A stretch of DNA of 64,000 nt from Cloacibacterium sp964530915. GTDB taxonomy: Bacteria; Bacteroidota; Bacteroidia; Flavobacteriales; Weeksellaceae. The stretch lies in assembly GCA_964530915.1 (NCBI GenBank), contig CAZHCK010000002.1:1-64000 (forward strand), given 5' to 3'. The position numbers and the translations under genes are program-made. Positions 53,249-61,194 of this stretch are shown one piece after another. Within the stretch, counting starts at the first letter, position 1; every line of letters starts with the position of its first letter. The notes beneath the pieces were generated by a model. The model saw only the letters and a list, made by a program, of their open reading frames with translations, was not told the DNA's origin and ran no database searches.

Positions 53249-54445
53249 CTATAAGAAGGAAACCTTTTTAAAAAGTTCGTCCCATTGTTTTACTACGTTT
53301 TGTGACAAAAATCGTTTTACATTTTCTCTGGCTTTTTCGCCCATTTGCAGACGAAGGGTTTCATTTTTCATCAGCAATTGTAGTTTTTCGGCGAACTCTT
53401 TTTCATTTCCGTTGGTTACTAAAAAACCATCTTCGTTATCTCTAACGATGTCCGAAGGTCCATAGTTGCAATCGAAACTCACACAAGGAATCCCAAAGCT
53501 CATGGCTTCTATGAGTACCATGCCGAAACCTTCGTATCTGGAACTCAGCACAAAAATACTGGATTCCGCATATTTTTCTTCAATCTTTTTTTCTGGAAGA
53601 TGAAAGAAAACCTGATACTCTATTTTTAAGTTTTGCGCTTGTTTTTCTAAGCCTAAATTCTCATCTAACTTTCCATAGATGTGAAGTTGCCAATCTTTAA
53701 ATTCTTCGCCTAATAGCGCCCAAGCATTCAATAATCTATCAAAACCTTTCTGATAAGATTGTTTGCCTACTGCAATTACTTTTTTGTTTTGAAGAGCAGA
53801 TTTTTCAGAAGGAAAAAATGGCAATGGATTGGGAATGACTTTTACATTTTTGGATTTCCATTCGTTTTTATTGCCCTCAGTCAACACAATAAATTGGGTA
53901 AAGTCTTTGGCCAAAACATCCATCAAAAAGAATTTCGCTTTTGTGAAAACCCCTTTTATAAAAGATTGATTTTCTGAAATTTCTATGAGTTTAGAAACGT
54001 GTCTCTCATAAATTACAGGGATTTTGGCACCTAGGATTTTAGGTAAGAAAAAACCCTTAAATCCATCATCACAGACTAAAATGATCTGTGGATGTACTTT
54101 TGCTATCACCTTTTTTATCCCCGAAATGTATTTGAAAAGGTACTGAACAGGATTTCCCGAAACGTCTATATTGTGTTGCGCTATTTTTTCTGAAAAAGGA
54201 AAAAACGAATCCTTTTTTGAAGGTTGGTATTCAATAGGCTCAGACTTCGAGAGCGTGATGATGTGAATTTCGTACCCGAAATCTTCTGTCAAAACTTTTG
54301 TTTTCACAGAAAGCACGCGTTCCAGACCTCCTGAACCGTCAATTGCATTGGTGATGTAGAGTAGTTTTTTCAATTTTAATTTTCTACAATATTTTCTATT
54401 TTTTCTAATTCTAAACGTCTCATTCTTCTGTCCTTCCTTCAACAC
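53249..54445 (-). CDS. GT4 family glycosyltransferase, paralogue C of three
   Basis: A 398-residue frame. The first 24 residues (MLKEGQKNETFRIRKNRKYC..) are not glycosyltransferase-like. A TTG at 54371-54373 would start the protein at KKLLYITNAIDGSGG, which looks like a normal N-terminus, giving about 374 residues; I cannot decide between the two. The donor half has the EX7E pair in EGFGMVLIEAMSFG followed by FDCNYGPSDIV, as in paralogues A and B. It is separated from the downstream paralogue by an 89-base gap with no repeat module and from the gene upstream by repeat modules Y and Z. Confidence 0.85.
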   Translation of the reverse strand: MLKEGQKNETFRIRKNRKYCRKLKLKKLLYITNAIDGSGGLERVLSVKTKVLTEDFGYEIHIITLSKSEPIEYQPSKKDSFFPFSEKIAQHNIDVSGNPVQYLFKYISGIKKVIAKVHPQIILVCDDGFKGFFLPKILGAKIPVIYERHVSKLIEISENQSFIKGVFTKAKFFLMDVLAKDFTQFIVLTEGNKNEWKSKNVKVIPNPLPFFPSEKSALQNKKVIAVGKQSYQKGFDRLLNAWALLGEEFKDWQLHIYGKLDENLGLEKQAQNLKIEYQVFFHLPEKKIEEKYAESSIFVLSSRYEGFGMVLIEAMSFGIPCVSFDCNYGPSDIVRDNEDGFLVTNGNEKEFAEKLQLLMKNETLRLQMGEKARENVKRFLSQNVVKQWDELFKKVSFL

Positions 54446-54465
54446 TGAATTTCGCTCGTTTTTTG

Positions 54466-54546
54466 AAACGCAAAGATTTTATCTCTTTTTTATCCTATAT
54501 TAAGTGAGCAAAGAAAGCGAATAAATTCACTTCTAAGCGTGTGTTT
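54466..54546. repeat. dispersed intergenic module Y, copy 1
   Basis: About 81 bases resembling 60896-60975; the last 41 bases (54506-54546) are identical to 60935-60975. It lies just downstream (plus strand order) of a glycosyltransferase start and before module Z copy 1. Confidence 0.85.
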
Positions 54547-54570
54547 ATTTTTTTAATTTCTCGCTGTTTT

Positions 54571-54626
54571 TTTTACACCCCGTCATTCCGATTTCTCGGA
54601 ATGCCACCCCTCTGAAAGAGGGGAAC
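54571..54626. repeat. dispersed intergenic module Z, copy 1
   Basis: A 56-base element with two hairpins: TCATTCCGA..TCGGAATG and CCCCTCT..AGAGGGG. Nearly identical copies are at 58290-58345 and 61008-61063. On the minus strand it sits 39 bases past the stop of the 54665-55852 gene, so it could act as a terminator-like structure. Confidence 0.85.
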
Positions 54627-54664
54627 CGTTTTAAATTAATCTTTTTCCACTTAAAAAATAGAGT

Positions 54665-55852
54665 TTAGTTTTCTATGATGTTTTCTATTTTTTTCAAAAT
54701 CTTATGGGCAAAATCCTTATCGAAACTTATGTTTTGTTCGTATTTTTTTCTCAGTTTTTCATCTAACATCAGTTTTTCTATTTCTGCTGCAATTTCGTTA
54801 GGATTTAAAGATGTTATCACCCCATCAAAGCCATTTTTAATATGACTGGAAGCGGTATTGAAATCATTCAGCACGATGCATTTTTTTAAAATTCTCGCTT
54901 CTGCAATCGCAATTCCATAACCTTCAAATTTAGACAAATGTAAAAAAACATCTGCTTTCTTGATATATGGATAGGGATTCTCTCTTGCGCCTAACAGTAA
55001 AATTTCGTTTTGCAACTGGTATTCGGATATTTTTTGTTCTACTTTATTTTTCAGTGGACCTTCACCAATGACTAGCCATTTGAATTTCAAATTTCTGTAT
55101 TTAAGTTCTTTCATCACTTCCACTCCTTGCTCATGAAGTTTTACAGGGTCTAACCTACCTACTGAAACGATGGTGAATTCATTTTGAGGGAAATCATTAA
55201 TCTCTTCTTGAGCAGCGGAAAGAATTTCCTTTTCAGAAATCATATTTTCTAACAATAGGATTTTGTTTGAAAATTCTGAAAAAACTTCTTCCAAAGTGGT
55301 TTTACTCTCCTCTGATAAAACCGTAATTGCATCAGCTTTTTGAAAATATGGAGCATCAATATTTCTATCCATTTCCAGTGCTCTGTAATCCGTCATTACC
55401 GCCAGTATTTTTTTCTTTGCCAATACTTTATCTATTACAAAATAATTGGGTGTTTTTTCTAAAAAGCCAAATGCGGCATCATATTTTTGTTGAAGTGGTT
55501 CTATATGATTTTTTATGAATTTCCAATTGATTTGTTCTTTTACCGCTGGTGGCTTTTGAGAAGTATTATTTATTGTAAATCTGATGCGATCCAACATTAA
55601 CCGCAAATTTCCTTTTTTAAAATTCTCCACCATTGTTTCTAAAAAAGAAGAATCGAAATATTTATATTTTTGGGGTATTGGCAACAAATTAACGTAAGCA
55701 GGTAACTTAGATAACCATTTTCCCTGATGCTGAAAGAGAAATAAGTCGATGTCATACTTCTCAGGATTTAATTCATATAACAGGGAAATGAGGCTTTTTT
55801 CTGCCCCACCCATATTAAGATTATTGATAACGAATAGTAATTTTTTTTTCAT
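54665..55852 (-). CDS. GT4 family glycosyltransferase (GAEKSL pair, member 1)
   Basis: A 395-residue GT-B enzyme starting MKKKLLFVINNLNMGGAEKSL. The donor half has SVGRLDPVKLHEQGVEV and the EX7E pair E310/E318 in EGYGIAIAEARILKK. It is paralogous to the gene at 56975-58165: the same N-terminus, the same LGxxENPYPYIKKADVFLHLS pattern and a tail of the same length. The ATG is followed by nine A (55841-55849). It is 1 base downstream of the GH88/105-like gene. Sugar unknown. Confidence 0.88.
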   Translation of the reverse strand: MKKKLLFVINNLNMGGAEKSLISLLYELNPEKYDIDLFLFQHQGKWLSKLPAYVNLLPIPQKYKYFDSSFLETMVENFKKGNLRLMLDRIRFTINNTSQKPPAVKEQINWKFIKNHIEPLQQKYDAAFGFLEKTPNYFVIDKVLAKKKILAVMTDYRALEMDRNIDAPYFQKADAITVLSEESKTTLEEVFSEFSNKILLLENMISEKEILSAAQEEINDFPQNEFTIVSVGRLDPVKLHEQGVEVMKELKYRNLKFKWLVIGEGPLKNKVEQKISEYQLQNEILLLGARENPYPYIKKADVFLHLSKFEGYGIAIAEARILKKCIVLNDFNTASSHIKNGFDGVITSLNPNEIAAEIEKLMLDEKLRKKYEQNISFDKDFAHKILKKIENIIEN

Positions 55853-55853
55853 C

Positions 55854-56978
55854 TTATTGCATTGCTCTTAACAAAAAACCTTGTGTAAAAGGCAAAATAT
55901 TAAACTCTTGTGCATATACGCCTAGACCTTTGGTATCGCCTTGAGAAAAGTCTACCGCTCCATCTCTTCGGGTTACAGACTGTAAATACTGTAATGCCTT
56001 TTGTGACGCATTCATTTCTTTTCTCTCTTTGAAGAGCCAAGCAAAAACTACTGTTGCAGAAGAGTCACTTCGGTCTTCTGGCATAAACAGATTCCATGAA
56101 AAACTGCCATCTTTATTTTGAAGAATCAAAAGCGTTTCGGTGATTTGAGACAATAAAATGTTAAGATACTCTTTTTCAGAATGGTTATCTGGTAAAGCGT
56201 TGTAGGTTTCTAGAGTTCCTAAAACCAACCAAGCCATTCCTCTTGCCCAACCATAAATCCCTACTGGATTTTTGGTATGTATATCATAAGCATGGCATGG
56301 AATTTTATTTTTTAAGACTCCGTATTTTTCAAAAGTTTTGATTTGGTTAATGGCTAAACTGATGGCTTCATCACTATTAAACAGCAGACCATATTTCACC
56401 AGAAAAGGAGCTACAAAACCAATGGTATCTACATATCTATAGTTCTGAGTAGAGGTTCTGTACATCATTGTTCCATCATCTCCTATTTTAGAACGCAACA
56501 ACTGATAGGTGTTTTCTAATGCTGGTTTTATTTTTGAAATTTCAATAAAAGGAATTTCTGAGAGGGCAAAAGCTAATAATGCTGCATCTATTTCTTTGGG
56601 AGGCGTTGTCCAATTTCCTTTATCATCAATGGTTTTATGTAAAAAAGTAAGCATTTCTTTTTTCACTATTTCATCTTGGGTATTCTTATACTCTTCTTTT
56701 AACCCTAATAGAAGGGCAGCCTGTTGCCATGACTGAATGGTATTGCTGTAATATTTATTTCTTACCCAATCTAGCCAAATTCTACGGTGTTGGTCTTTGA
56801 TGGGAATTTTCGGGGTATGATTCAGCCACAGCAGTGCTTTGGCTTTCACTTTAGATTGCCAATTTTGTTTTAGGCGACCTATCTTTATTCTTTTCAGCCA
56901 TGTGTAAAACTCTGGCCCATCATCCGAGAGGCATAAAACAATTACAATCCCTAAAATAATAAGTAATGCTATATTCAT
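55854..56978 (-). CDS. GH88/GH105-like protein with N-terminal membrane segment
   Basis: A 374-residue protein. A single hydrophobic N-terminal segment (3-17) suggests an anchor or uncleaved signal. The body resembles an (alpha/alpha)6 barrel of the GH88/GH105 unsaturated glucuronyl/galacturonyl hydrolases: YRYVDTIGFVAPFLVKYG, YGWARGMAWLVLGTLETYNALPD, DSSATVVFAWLF and TQGFLLRAMQ at the end. Such proteins occur within biosynthetic glycan loci where their role is not settled; editing or turnover of uronic-acid-containing repeats is possible. It overlaps the upstream GT4 gene by 4 bases (ATGA). Confidence 0.75.
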   Translation of the reverse strand: MNIALLIILGIVIVLCLSDDGPEFYTWLKRIKIGRLKQNWQSKVKAKALLWLNHTPKIPIKDQHRRIWLDWVRNKYYSNTIQSWQQAALLLGLKEEYKNTQDEIVKKEMLTFLHKTIDDKGNWTTPPKEIDAALLAFALSEIPFIEISKIKPALENTYQLLRSKIGDDGTMMYRTSTQNYRYVDTIGFVAPFLVKYGLLFNSDEAISLAINQIKTFEKYGVLKNKIPCHAYDIHTKNPVGIYGWARGMAWLVLGTLETYNALPDNHSEKEYLNILLSQITETLLILQNKDGSFSWNLFMPEDRSDSSATVVFAWLFKERKEMNASQKALQYLQSVTRRDGAVDFSQGDTKGLGVYAQEFNILPFTQGFLLRAMQ

Positions 56979-58165
56979 GAATGAATTAATTGATAGAGTT
57001 TTTCTACTTCGTTTTCGTTTCCTAATTTTTCTTGCAAAAGATTGGCTTTTAAGTTTTCTCTGATTTCATTTTCATGATATAAGAGTGATAGCTTTTCGGC
57101 AATCGCTTCTGCATTCATCTCAGCAATAAGCCCTGTTACATTGTCTTTTATCTGGTCTTTTGCAGAAGAAAAGTTGGTAATTACAATAGCCTTATTGAGT
57201 ATTTTCGCTTCTTCTAAAGCGATGGATTTCCCTTCGTAGAAAGAAGTCATTATAAACACCTCTGCCTGTTTGATCAATGGATATGGGTTTTCTTGCATCC
57301 CCAAGAATACTACTTCTTGTTCTAGGCCTTTTTCTAGCGCATAGGCTTTGAGTTCACTTTCTATATTTCCTTTTCCTACGAGATAAAATTTAATTTTCAA
57401 ATTATTTTTTTTGAGCAAATGTATTGCATCTATTGCCATAAAAAGCCCTTTTTCTTTGACCAACCTTCCTACAAAAATAATGTTAAAAGCACTCTTGTCT
57501 AGTATCACTTGTGGCTCCTCTTCTGCTAAATGAAGAATGGTTTTCTTAGAGTTTATGTTTTCTATCGCTACCACTTTGGATTCCAGAGACGGTAACTTAT
57601 GAACCAATCGTTCTTTCAGCCCTTCAGAAACCGTCACCAAATAATCTAATTTATCAAAATATTTTTTTTCAAACGTAAAATCTAATTTGAGCGCTTCTAA
57701 ATCTGTATGAATCCAGCCAATTTTTTTTTTTGCTTTTACATTATCTGCCACAAAATAATAGGTGCTTTTTTCTAAATATCCGATTGCAGCATCATATTCT
57801 TTTTGCAGGAACGGCAAAAACCGAGCAGTATGCGCCCAAGTATATTGTTCATTTACCGAAATAATTTTATGATATCTGTTTTTAAACATAAACAATAATC
57901 TGTGATATACTAAACCTAATTTCCCTTTTGTTAAAAATAAAAGAATGGAAAATATTGCTGATTTTGAAAACATCTTATATTCCTTAGTATTTTCAATGAT
58001 TTTTACTTCTTTAGGAATAGAATTAAGAAACACCCCTCTTTCCAGAAAAAAAAACAAATCTACTTCATAAGATGAATAGTCTATTGCATTCAACAGATTC
58101 ACCAAGCTTTTTTCAGCTCCGCCAAGATCTAAAGTTGGGATTACAAAAAGTAGCTTTTTTTTCAT
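56975..58165 (-). CDS. GT4 family glycosyltransferase (GAEKSL pair, member 2)
   Basis: A 396-residue GT-B enzyme, MKKKLLFVIPTLDLGGAEKSL. The EX7E pair is E311/E319 in EGKSIALEEAKIL. It is a paralogue of the gene at 54665-55852. Codons 145-149 (Ala-Lys-Lys-Lys-Ile) contain eleven consecutive A in the coding strand (57721-57731), a possible slippage site. It begins the run that includes the GH88/105-like gene. Sugar unknown. Confidence 0.88.
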   Translation of the reverse strand: MKKKLLFVIPTLDLGGAEKSLVNLLNAIDYSSYEVDLFFFLERGVFLNSIPKEVKIIENTKEYKMFSKSAIFSILLFLTKGKLGLVYHRLLFMFKNRYHKIISVNEQYTWAHTARFLPFLQKEYDAAIGYLEKSTYYFVADNVKAKKKIGWIHTDLEALKLDFTFEKKYFDKLDYLVTVSEGLKERLVHKLPSLESKVVAIENINSKKTILHLAEEEPQVILDKSAFNIIFVGRLVKEKGLFMAIDAIHLLKKNNLKIKFYLVGKGNIESELKAYALEKGLEQEVVFLGMQENPYPLIKQAEVFIMTSFYEGKSIALEEAKILNKAIVITNFSSAKDQIKDNVTGLIAEMNAEAIAEKLSLLYHENEIRENLKANLLQEKLGNENEVEKLYQLIHS

Positions 58166-58172
58166 GAAAATG

Positions 58173-58266
58173 TTTTTTTAACGCAAGGGCGCAATATTCT
58201 TTTTTTCAATTCTTATGTTTTTAAGGCGCAAAGATTTTCAAATACTCTAAAAATGATGTGATGTAA
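58173..58266. repeat. dispersed intergenic module X, copy 1
   Basis: About 94 bases that align with 60598-60690; a 24-base core (58208-58231) is identical to 60631-60654. It precedes module Z copy 2 and separates two glycan gene groups. Confidence 0.8.
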
Positions 58267-58289
58267 TTTTTTTCGCTGATGCTCATACA

Positions 58290-58345
58290 TTTTACACCCC
58301 GTCATTCCGAATTCTCGGAATGCCACCCCTCTGAAAGAGGGGAAC
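58290..58345. repeat. dispersed intergenic module Z, copy 2
   Basis: Same two-hairpin element as at 54571-54626, differing only in the first loop and one or two other bases. It lies 13 bases past the stop of the pyruvyl transferase gene (minus strand). Confidence 0.85.
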
Positions 58346-58357
58346 TTTTTGAAATTT

Positions 58358-59515
58358 TTATATTATTTCTGCTAAATAAGATTTGGCTTTTTGTGCCATT
58401 TCTTTGATGTGGGGGATTTTATTTCTTAAAATTTCTTTCAGCATAAGTTCTTCTTGCTTCATTTCTTCAAATTTAGCAATTAATTTCTCAGCATCTGATA
58501 TTTCTTCAATGTCCAATACTAATTTCTCTTCTCCAAAAATATCTTTGGCAATGCCTTTTGATTTTATAGAATATCCCAACACCATAGTTGGCACTCCTGT
58601 AGAATAGGCTGCAATGGTGGCATGGGTTCTGGCGCCAATAAAGAATTTCATTCTGGCAATATAGCCTTTGTACTCTGTAGCATTGAGATGATTGGGTAAA
58701 AGAAAAACTCTATTGGTTTCTCTATATTTTTCCAAAAATTCTTTTAGAGTTTCCTCATCATTACTGATTTCTATGGTCACGTGCGGAACTAAGGCGATAT
58801 TAAAATCTGTTGTTTTTAAAATGTGTTCCACCAATTGAAAAGTTGCTTCTTTAGACTGTGGGTTTCTACCAAAAATCAATGGCGAAAAATTAAAACCCAG
58901 TGTTTTATTTTCTAAAAAAACCTCAGGAAGTGGCAATTCTGTTTTTTCCATTAAGAATGCGCCATCTGCAACCAATTTCACGTTTTTACATCCTGCATTT
59001 TTCAATACTTTTTCGGTTAGCGTTTCTCTTGCCAACAGCAAGTCAAATCGCTGTAAATCTTCTATTTTGGCAGGTGTTAAATCTTCTTCGCCAATAGAAG
59101 CTCCCCATAAAATGAGTTTTTTGCCTGCTTTTTTGATGAGGCGGTTTATTAAATAAAATCCAGGTTGTTCACCATAGCAATAATTGTCTCCTCCTACCGA
59201 AATAAAGACGTCATAATTTTTAATTTTGGGAATGATGTCTTTTTGGGTATACTGATAATGGTATTTTTCGTCTTGGAAGAATTTCACAAAAAATGCGGAC
59301 TTCAATCCTGCCCAAGAAAATTTCTTTGGCGGCTTCTGTTTATGTCTAAAAACTTGATTGATATTTTCGAGATGGGCATCTGTTTCTGGTTCATAAGAAG
59401 CCAAATCTATTACTGCATCGGGAAATTGGGCTTTAATTTCTGCGGCACCGGTTCTCACTATCGCTTCGCAACCTCTGTTTAAACTGCCTCCGTGAAGGAA
59501 AAGGAGTATTTTCAT
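58358..59515 (-). CDS. polysaccharide pyruvyl transferase
   Basis: A 385-residue protein of the pyruvyl transferase family (PF04230-like). The N-terminus reads FLHGGSLNRGCEAIVRTG; SVGGDNYCYGEQPGFYL lies near 107-123, and the C-terminal half has GARTHATIAAYSTGVPT around 293-310. The enzyme adds a pyruvate ketal from PEP to a hexose, giving the polymer negative charge. Its start overlaps the GT2 gene stop by 4 bases (ATGA), so it acts on a sugar added by a neighbouring enzyme. The length is typical. Confidence 0.87.
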   Translation of the reverse strand: MKILLFLHGGSLNRGCEAIVRTGAAEIKAQFPDAVIDLASYEPETDAHLENINQVFRHKQKPPKKFSWAGLKSAFFVKFFQDEKYHYQYTQKDIIPKIKNYDVFISVGGDNYCYGEQPGFYLINRLIKKAGKKLILWGASIGEEDLTPAKIEDLQRFDLLLARETLTEKVLKNAGCKNVKLVADGAFLMEKTELPLPEVFLENKTLGFNFSPLIFGRNPQSKEATFQLVEHILKTTDFNIALVPHVTIEISNDEETLKEFLEKYRETNRVFLLPNHLNATEYKGYIARMKFFIGARTHATIAAYSTGVPTMVLGYSIKSKGIAKDIFGEEKLVLDIEEISDAEKLIAKFEEMKQEELMLKEILRNKIPHIKEMAQKAKSYLAEII

Positions 59516-60522
59516 GAATTTCTGTAATAACTGTATAAAGTGTAAAGATACAATTTCAAAATATTTTTTGACTGAATGGCTTTAAAAATCGCCCCATCAT
59601 AACGGCCTAAATCTTTTTGTAAAGCATTATCTGAAAAAACTTTTTTTACCACATCATTATTTACTATTTCTCTGATTTTGGAAAATCTTTGGAAAAGGGA
59701 AAGTTGATTTTTAGGATTCCAATAAATAAAAATCAAGGCCACGATGCTTCTAAAAAAGCGTTTGGTTTTCAGTTCATTGATGGTATTTTCAGAAAGAATG
59801 TTGCCAAAATATTTTTGATAATCATATTGATAGATGGCCAGATTGCTTTGCAAATAATCATTTCTGACTACATTTCGTGTAGCACTTCCTTGTACCTCTC
59901 TGTAAAAATAAGTTTGAAATGGCGTTTCAGAAATTCTTTGAGCCCGAGAAAAAACCTGATGATTCAATTGGGCATCTTCAGCAATTCTTACCCCCATTGG
60001 AAATTTGGCCTTCGTTTTTCTGATTAATTCTGAATGGTAGAGTTTATTGCACACCGAATTGTAAACATCAGATTCTATCAATTTTGGAAATATCCTTTGT
60101 TCTATCTCTTTTTTAGGAAAATTCTCCCATGATGATAGCGCTTGCTTTTCCCTTGATTTTTCGCTTAAAAATTGTGAAATAATTATTTCACTGTTTTCTT
60201 TGTCTGCAATTTCTATGTAATGTTCTAGCGTTTCAGGATGGAGCCAGTCATCTGCATCTACAAAGGTGATGTAATCGCCTTGCGCTTTTTCTAGTCCTAG
60301 ATTTCTAGCTGCAGAAACGCCTTGATTTTCTTGAGTGATTACCTGCAAACGCGGTTCTTTTTCTTGGTATTTTTTAAGGATTTCTAAAGAACGGTCGGTA
60401 GAACCATCATTGATTGCCCAAATCTCAAAATCCCCAAAAGTTTGTTGGCTGATGCTCAGCAAACATTCTTCCAGATATTGTTCTGCATTGTAGACAGGGA
60501 TGATGATGGAGATTTTTGGCAT
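59512..60522 (-). CDS. GT2 family glycosyltransferase
   Basis: A 336-residue inverting enzyme. Motifs are SIIIPVYNAEQYLEECLLSI near the start, INDGSTDRS (37-45) and the DADD metal site at 89-92, with QGVSAARNLGLEKAQ just before. Then comes WLHPETLEHYI and a C-terminal helical region. The ATG is preceded by a TAATTTTG box only 5 bases upstream, which would make the message nearly leaderless if real. It is followed by the pyruvyl transferase (ATGA overlap). Sugar unknown. Confidence 0.9.
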   Translation of the reverse strand: MPKISIIIPVYNAEQYLEECLLSISQQTFGDFEIWAINDGSTDRSLEILKKYQEKEPRLQVITQENQGVSAARNLGLEKAQGDYITFVDADDWLHPETLEHYIEIADKENSEIIISQFLSEKSREKQALSSWENFPKKEIEQRIFPKLIESDVYNSVCNKLYHSELIRKTKAKFPMGVRIAEDAQLNHQVFSRAQRISETPFQTYFYREVQGSATRNVVRNDYLQSNLAIYQYDYQKYFGNILSENTINELKTKRFFRSIVALIFIYWNPKNQLSLFQRFSKIREIVNNDVVKKVFSDNALQKDLGRYDGAIFKAIQSKNILKLYLYTLYSYYRNS

Positions 60523-60597
60523 ATCGCAAAATTAAGGATTTTATCTTTAGTAAGGGTGAGGGATGTTGGATGTGGGATGTTGAAATTCGTGCGGATA

Positions 60598-60690
60598 TTT
60601 TTTAACGCAAAGGCGCGATATTATTTTTTTAATTCTTATGTTTTTAAGGCGCAAGGATTTTTAACTTCGTTAAAAATGATGGTGTGATAT
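60598..60690. repeat. dispersed intergenic module X, copy 2
   Basis: Aligns over its length with 58173-58266, sharing an identical 24-base core (60631-60654). The common sequence contains AAGGCGCAA and AACGCAA motifs. Confidence 0.8.
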
Positions 60691-60771
60691 TTATTGTGTA
60701 TCCTTTTTTAATCATAACTCAAAATCAACCGTCACTTTGTCATTCCGTAGGAATCTAAGCTACTATATTTA

Positions 60772-60828
60772 TTACGGCTTTAGCTTTTGTAGGAGTTGGT
60801 AGACTTTTGTTTTGAAGATGAGTTTTTA
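60772..60828 (-). pseudogene. 3' remnant of a GT2 glycosyltransferase gene
   Basis: 49 bases (60779-60827) are identical to 61202-61250, the last codons of the GT2 gene at 61195-62172. In the gene's frame it reads KLIFKTKVYQLLQKLKP and stops at TAA (60772-60774). The last two codons (AAG CCG) differ from those in the gene (AAA CCC) but encode the same Lys-Pro, so the remnant is a true homologous gene end rather than a sequencing duplicate. Upstream of 60828 the similarity stops abruptly. Confidence 0.8.
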
Positions 60829-60895
60829 TAAATGTTTTATTTTGTTTCTCGCTTATTTTCGTGGATTTATTTCTCTAATTTTTTGAATTTTTCTA

Positions 60896-60975
60896 AAACG
60901 CAAAGGTTTTATCCATTCCTTATTTTATTTAAGGGAGCAAAGAAAGCGAATAAATTCACTTCTAAGCGTGTGTTT
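60896..60975. repeat. dispersed intergenic module Y, copy 2
   Basis: Aligns with 54466-54546 over about 80 bases; the last 41 (60935-60975) are identical to 54506-54546. It is followed by module Z copy 3 at the same order and similar spacing as in the first location. Confidence 0.85.
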
Positions 60976-61007
60976 TTTTTAATTGTCACAAAATTTCTAT
61001 ATTTTTA

Positions 61008-61063
61008 TTTTACACCCCGTCATTCCGAAAACTCGGAATGCCACCCCTCTACAAGAGGGGAAC
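61008..61063. repeat. dispersed intergenic module Z, copy 3
   Basis: Same 56-base two-hairpin element as at 54571 and 58290, with small changes in both loops (AAAA and ACA). Confidence 0.85.
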
Positions 61064-61079
61064 CTTTCAAAAATTTTTT

Positions 61080-61127
61080 TTGAAGATTTTCATTGCCTCG
61101 CATCCTAAAGGATGTGAAAATCTTCAA
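61080..61127. repeat. long imperfect inverted repeat
   Basis: Arms TTGAAGATTTTCA (61080-61092) and TGAAAATCTTCAA (61115-61127) pair perfectly, with an inner 6-bp stem CATCCT/AGGATG (61101-61114) and an 8-base bulge. It could serve as a terminator-like hairpin 67 bases past the stop of the 61195-62172 gene. Confidence 0.75.
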
Positions 61128-61194
61128 AATTGATGGTTTGTTTTTAAAGCAATTGTGCCATATTGTTTTTTAAGTTGTATGCAGTGGTTTAATA

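Larger units (their letters stand above)
60523..61194. other. 672-base repeat-rich intergenic region
   Basis: The longest gene-free stretch of the window. In order it holds a GGATGTTGGATG-type tract (60559-60582), module X copy 2 (60598-60690), a TCATTCCGTAGGAAT element (60739-60754), the 3' remnant of a glycosyltransferase (60772-60828), module Y copy 2 (60896-60975), module Z copy 3 (61008-61063) and a long imperfect hairpin (61080-61127). I see no full open frame. Confidence 0.75.

Noticed and set aside
60520..60534. Promoter box directly upstream of the GT2 gene at 59512-60522
   Set aside because: TAATTTTG is present only 5 bases before the ATG, which would leave no leader; without start-site data this is more likely chance in AT-rich DNA.
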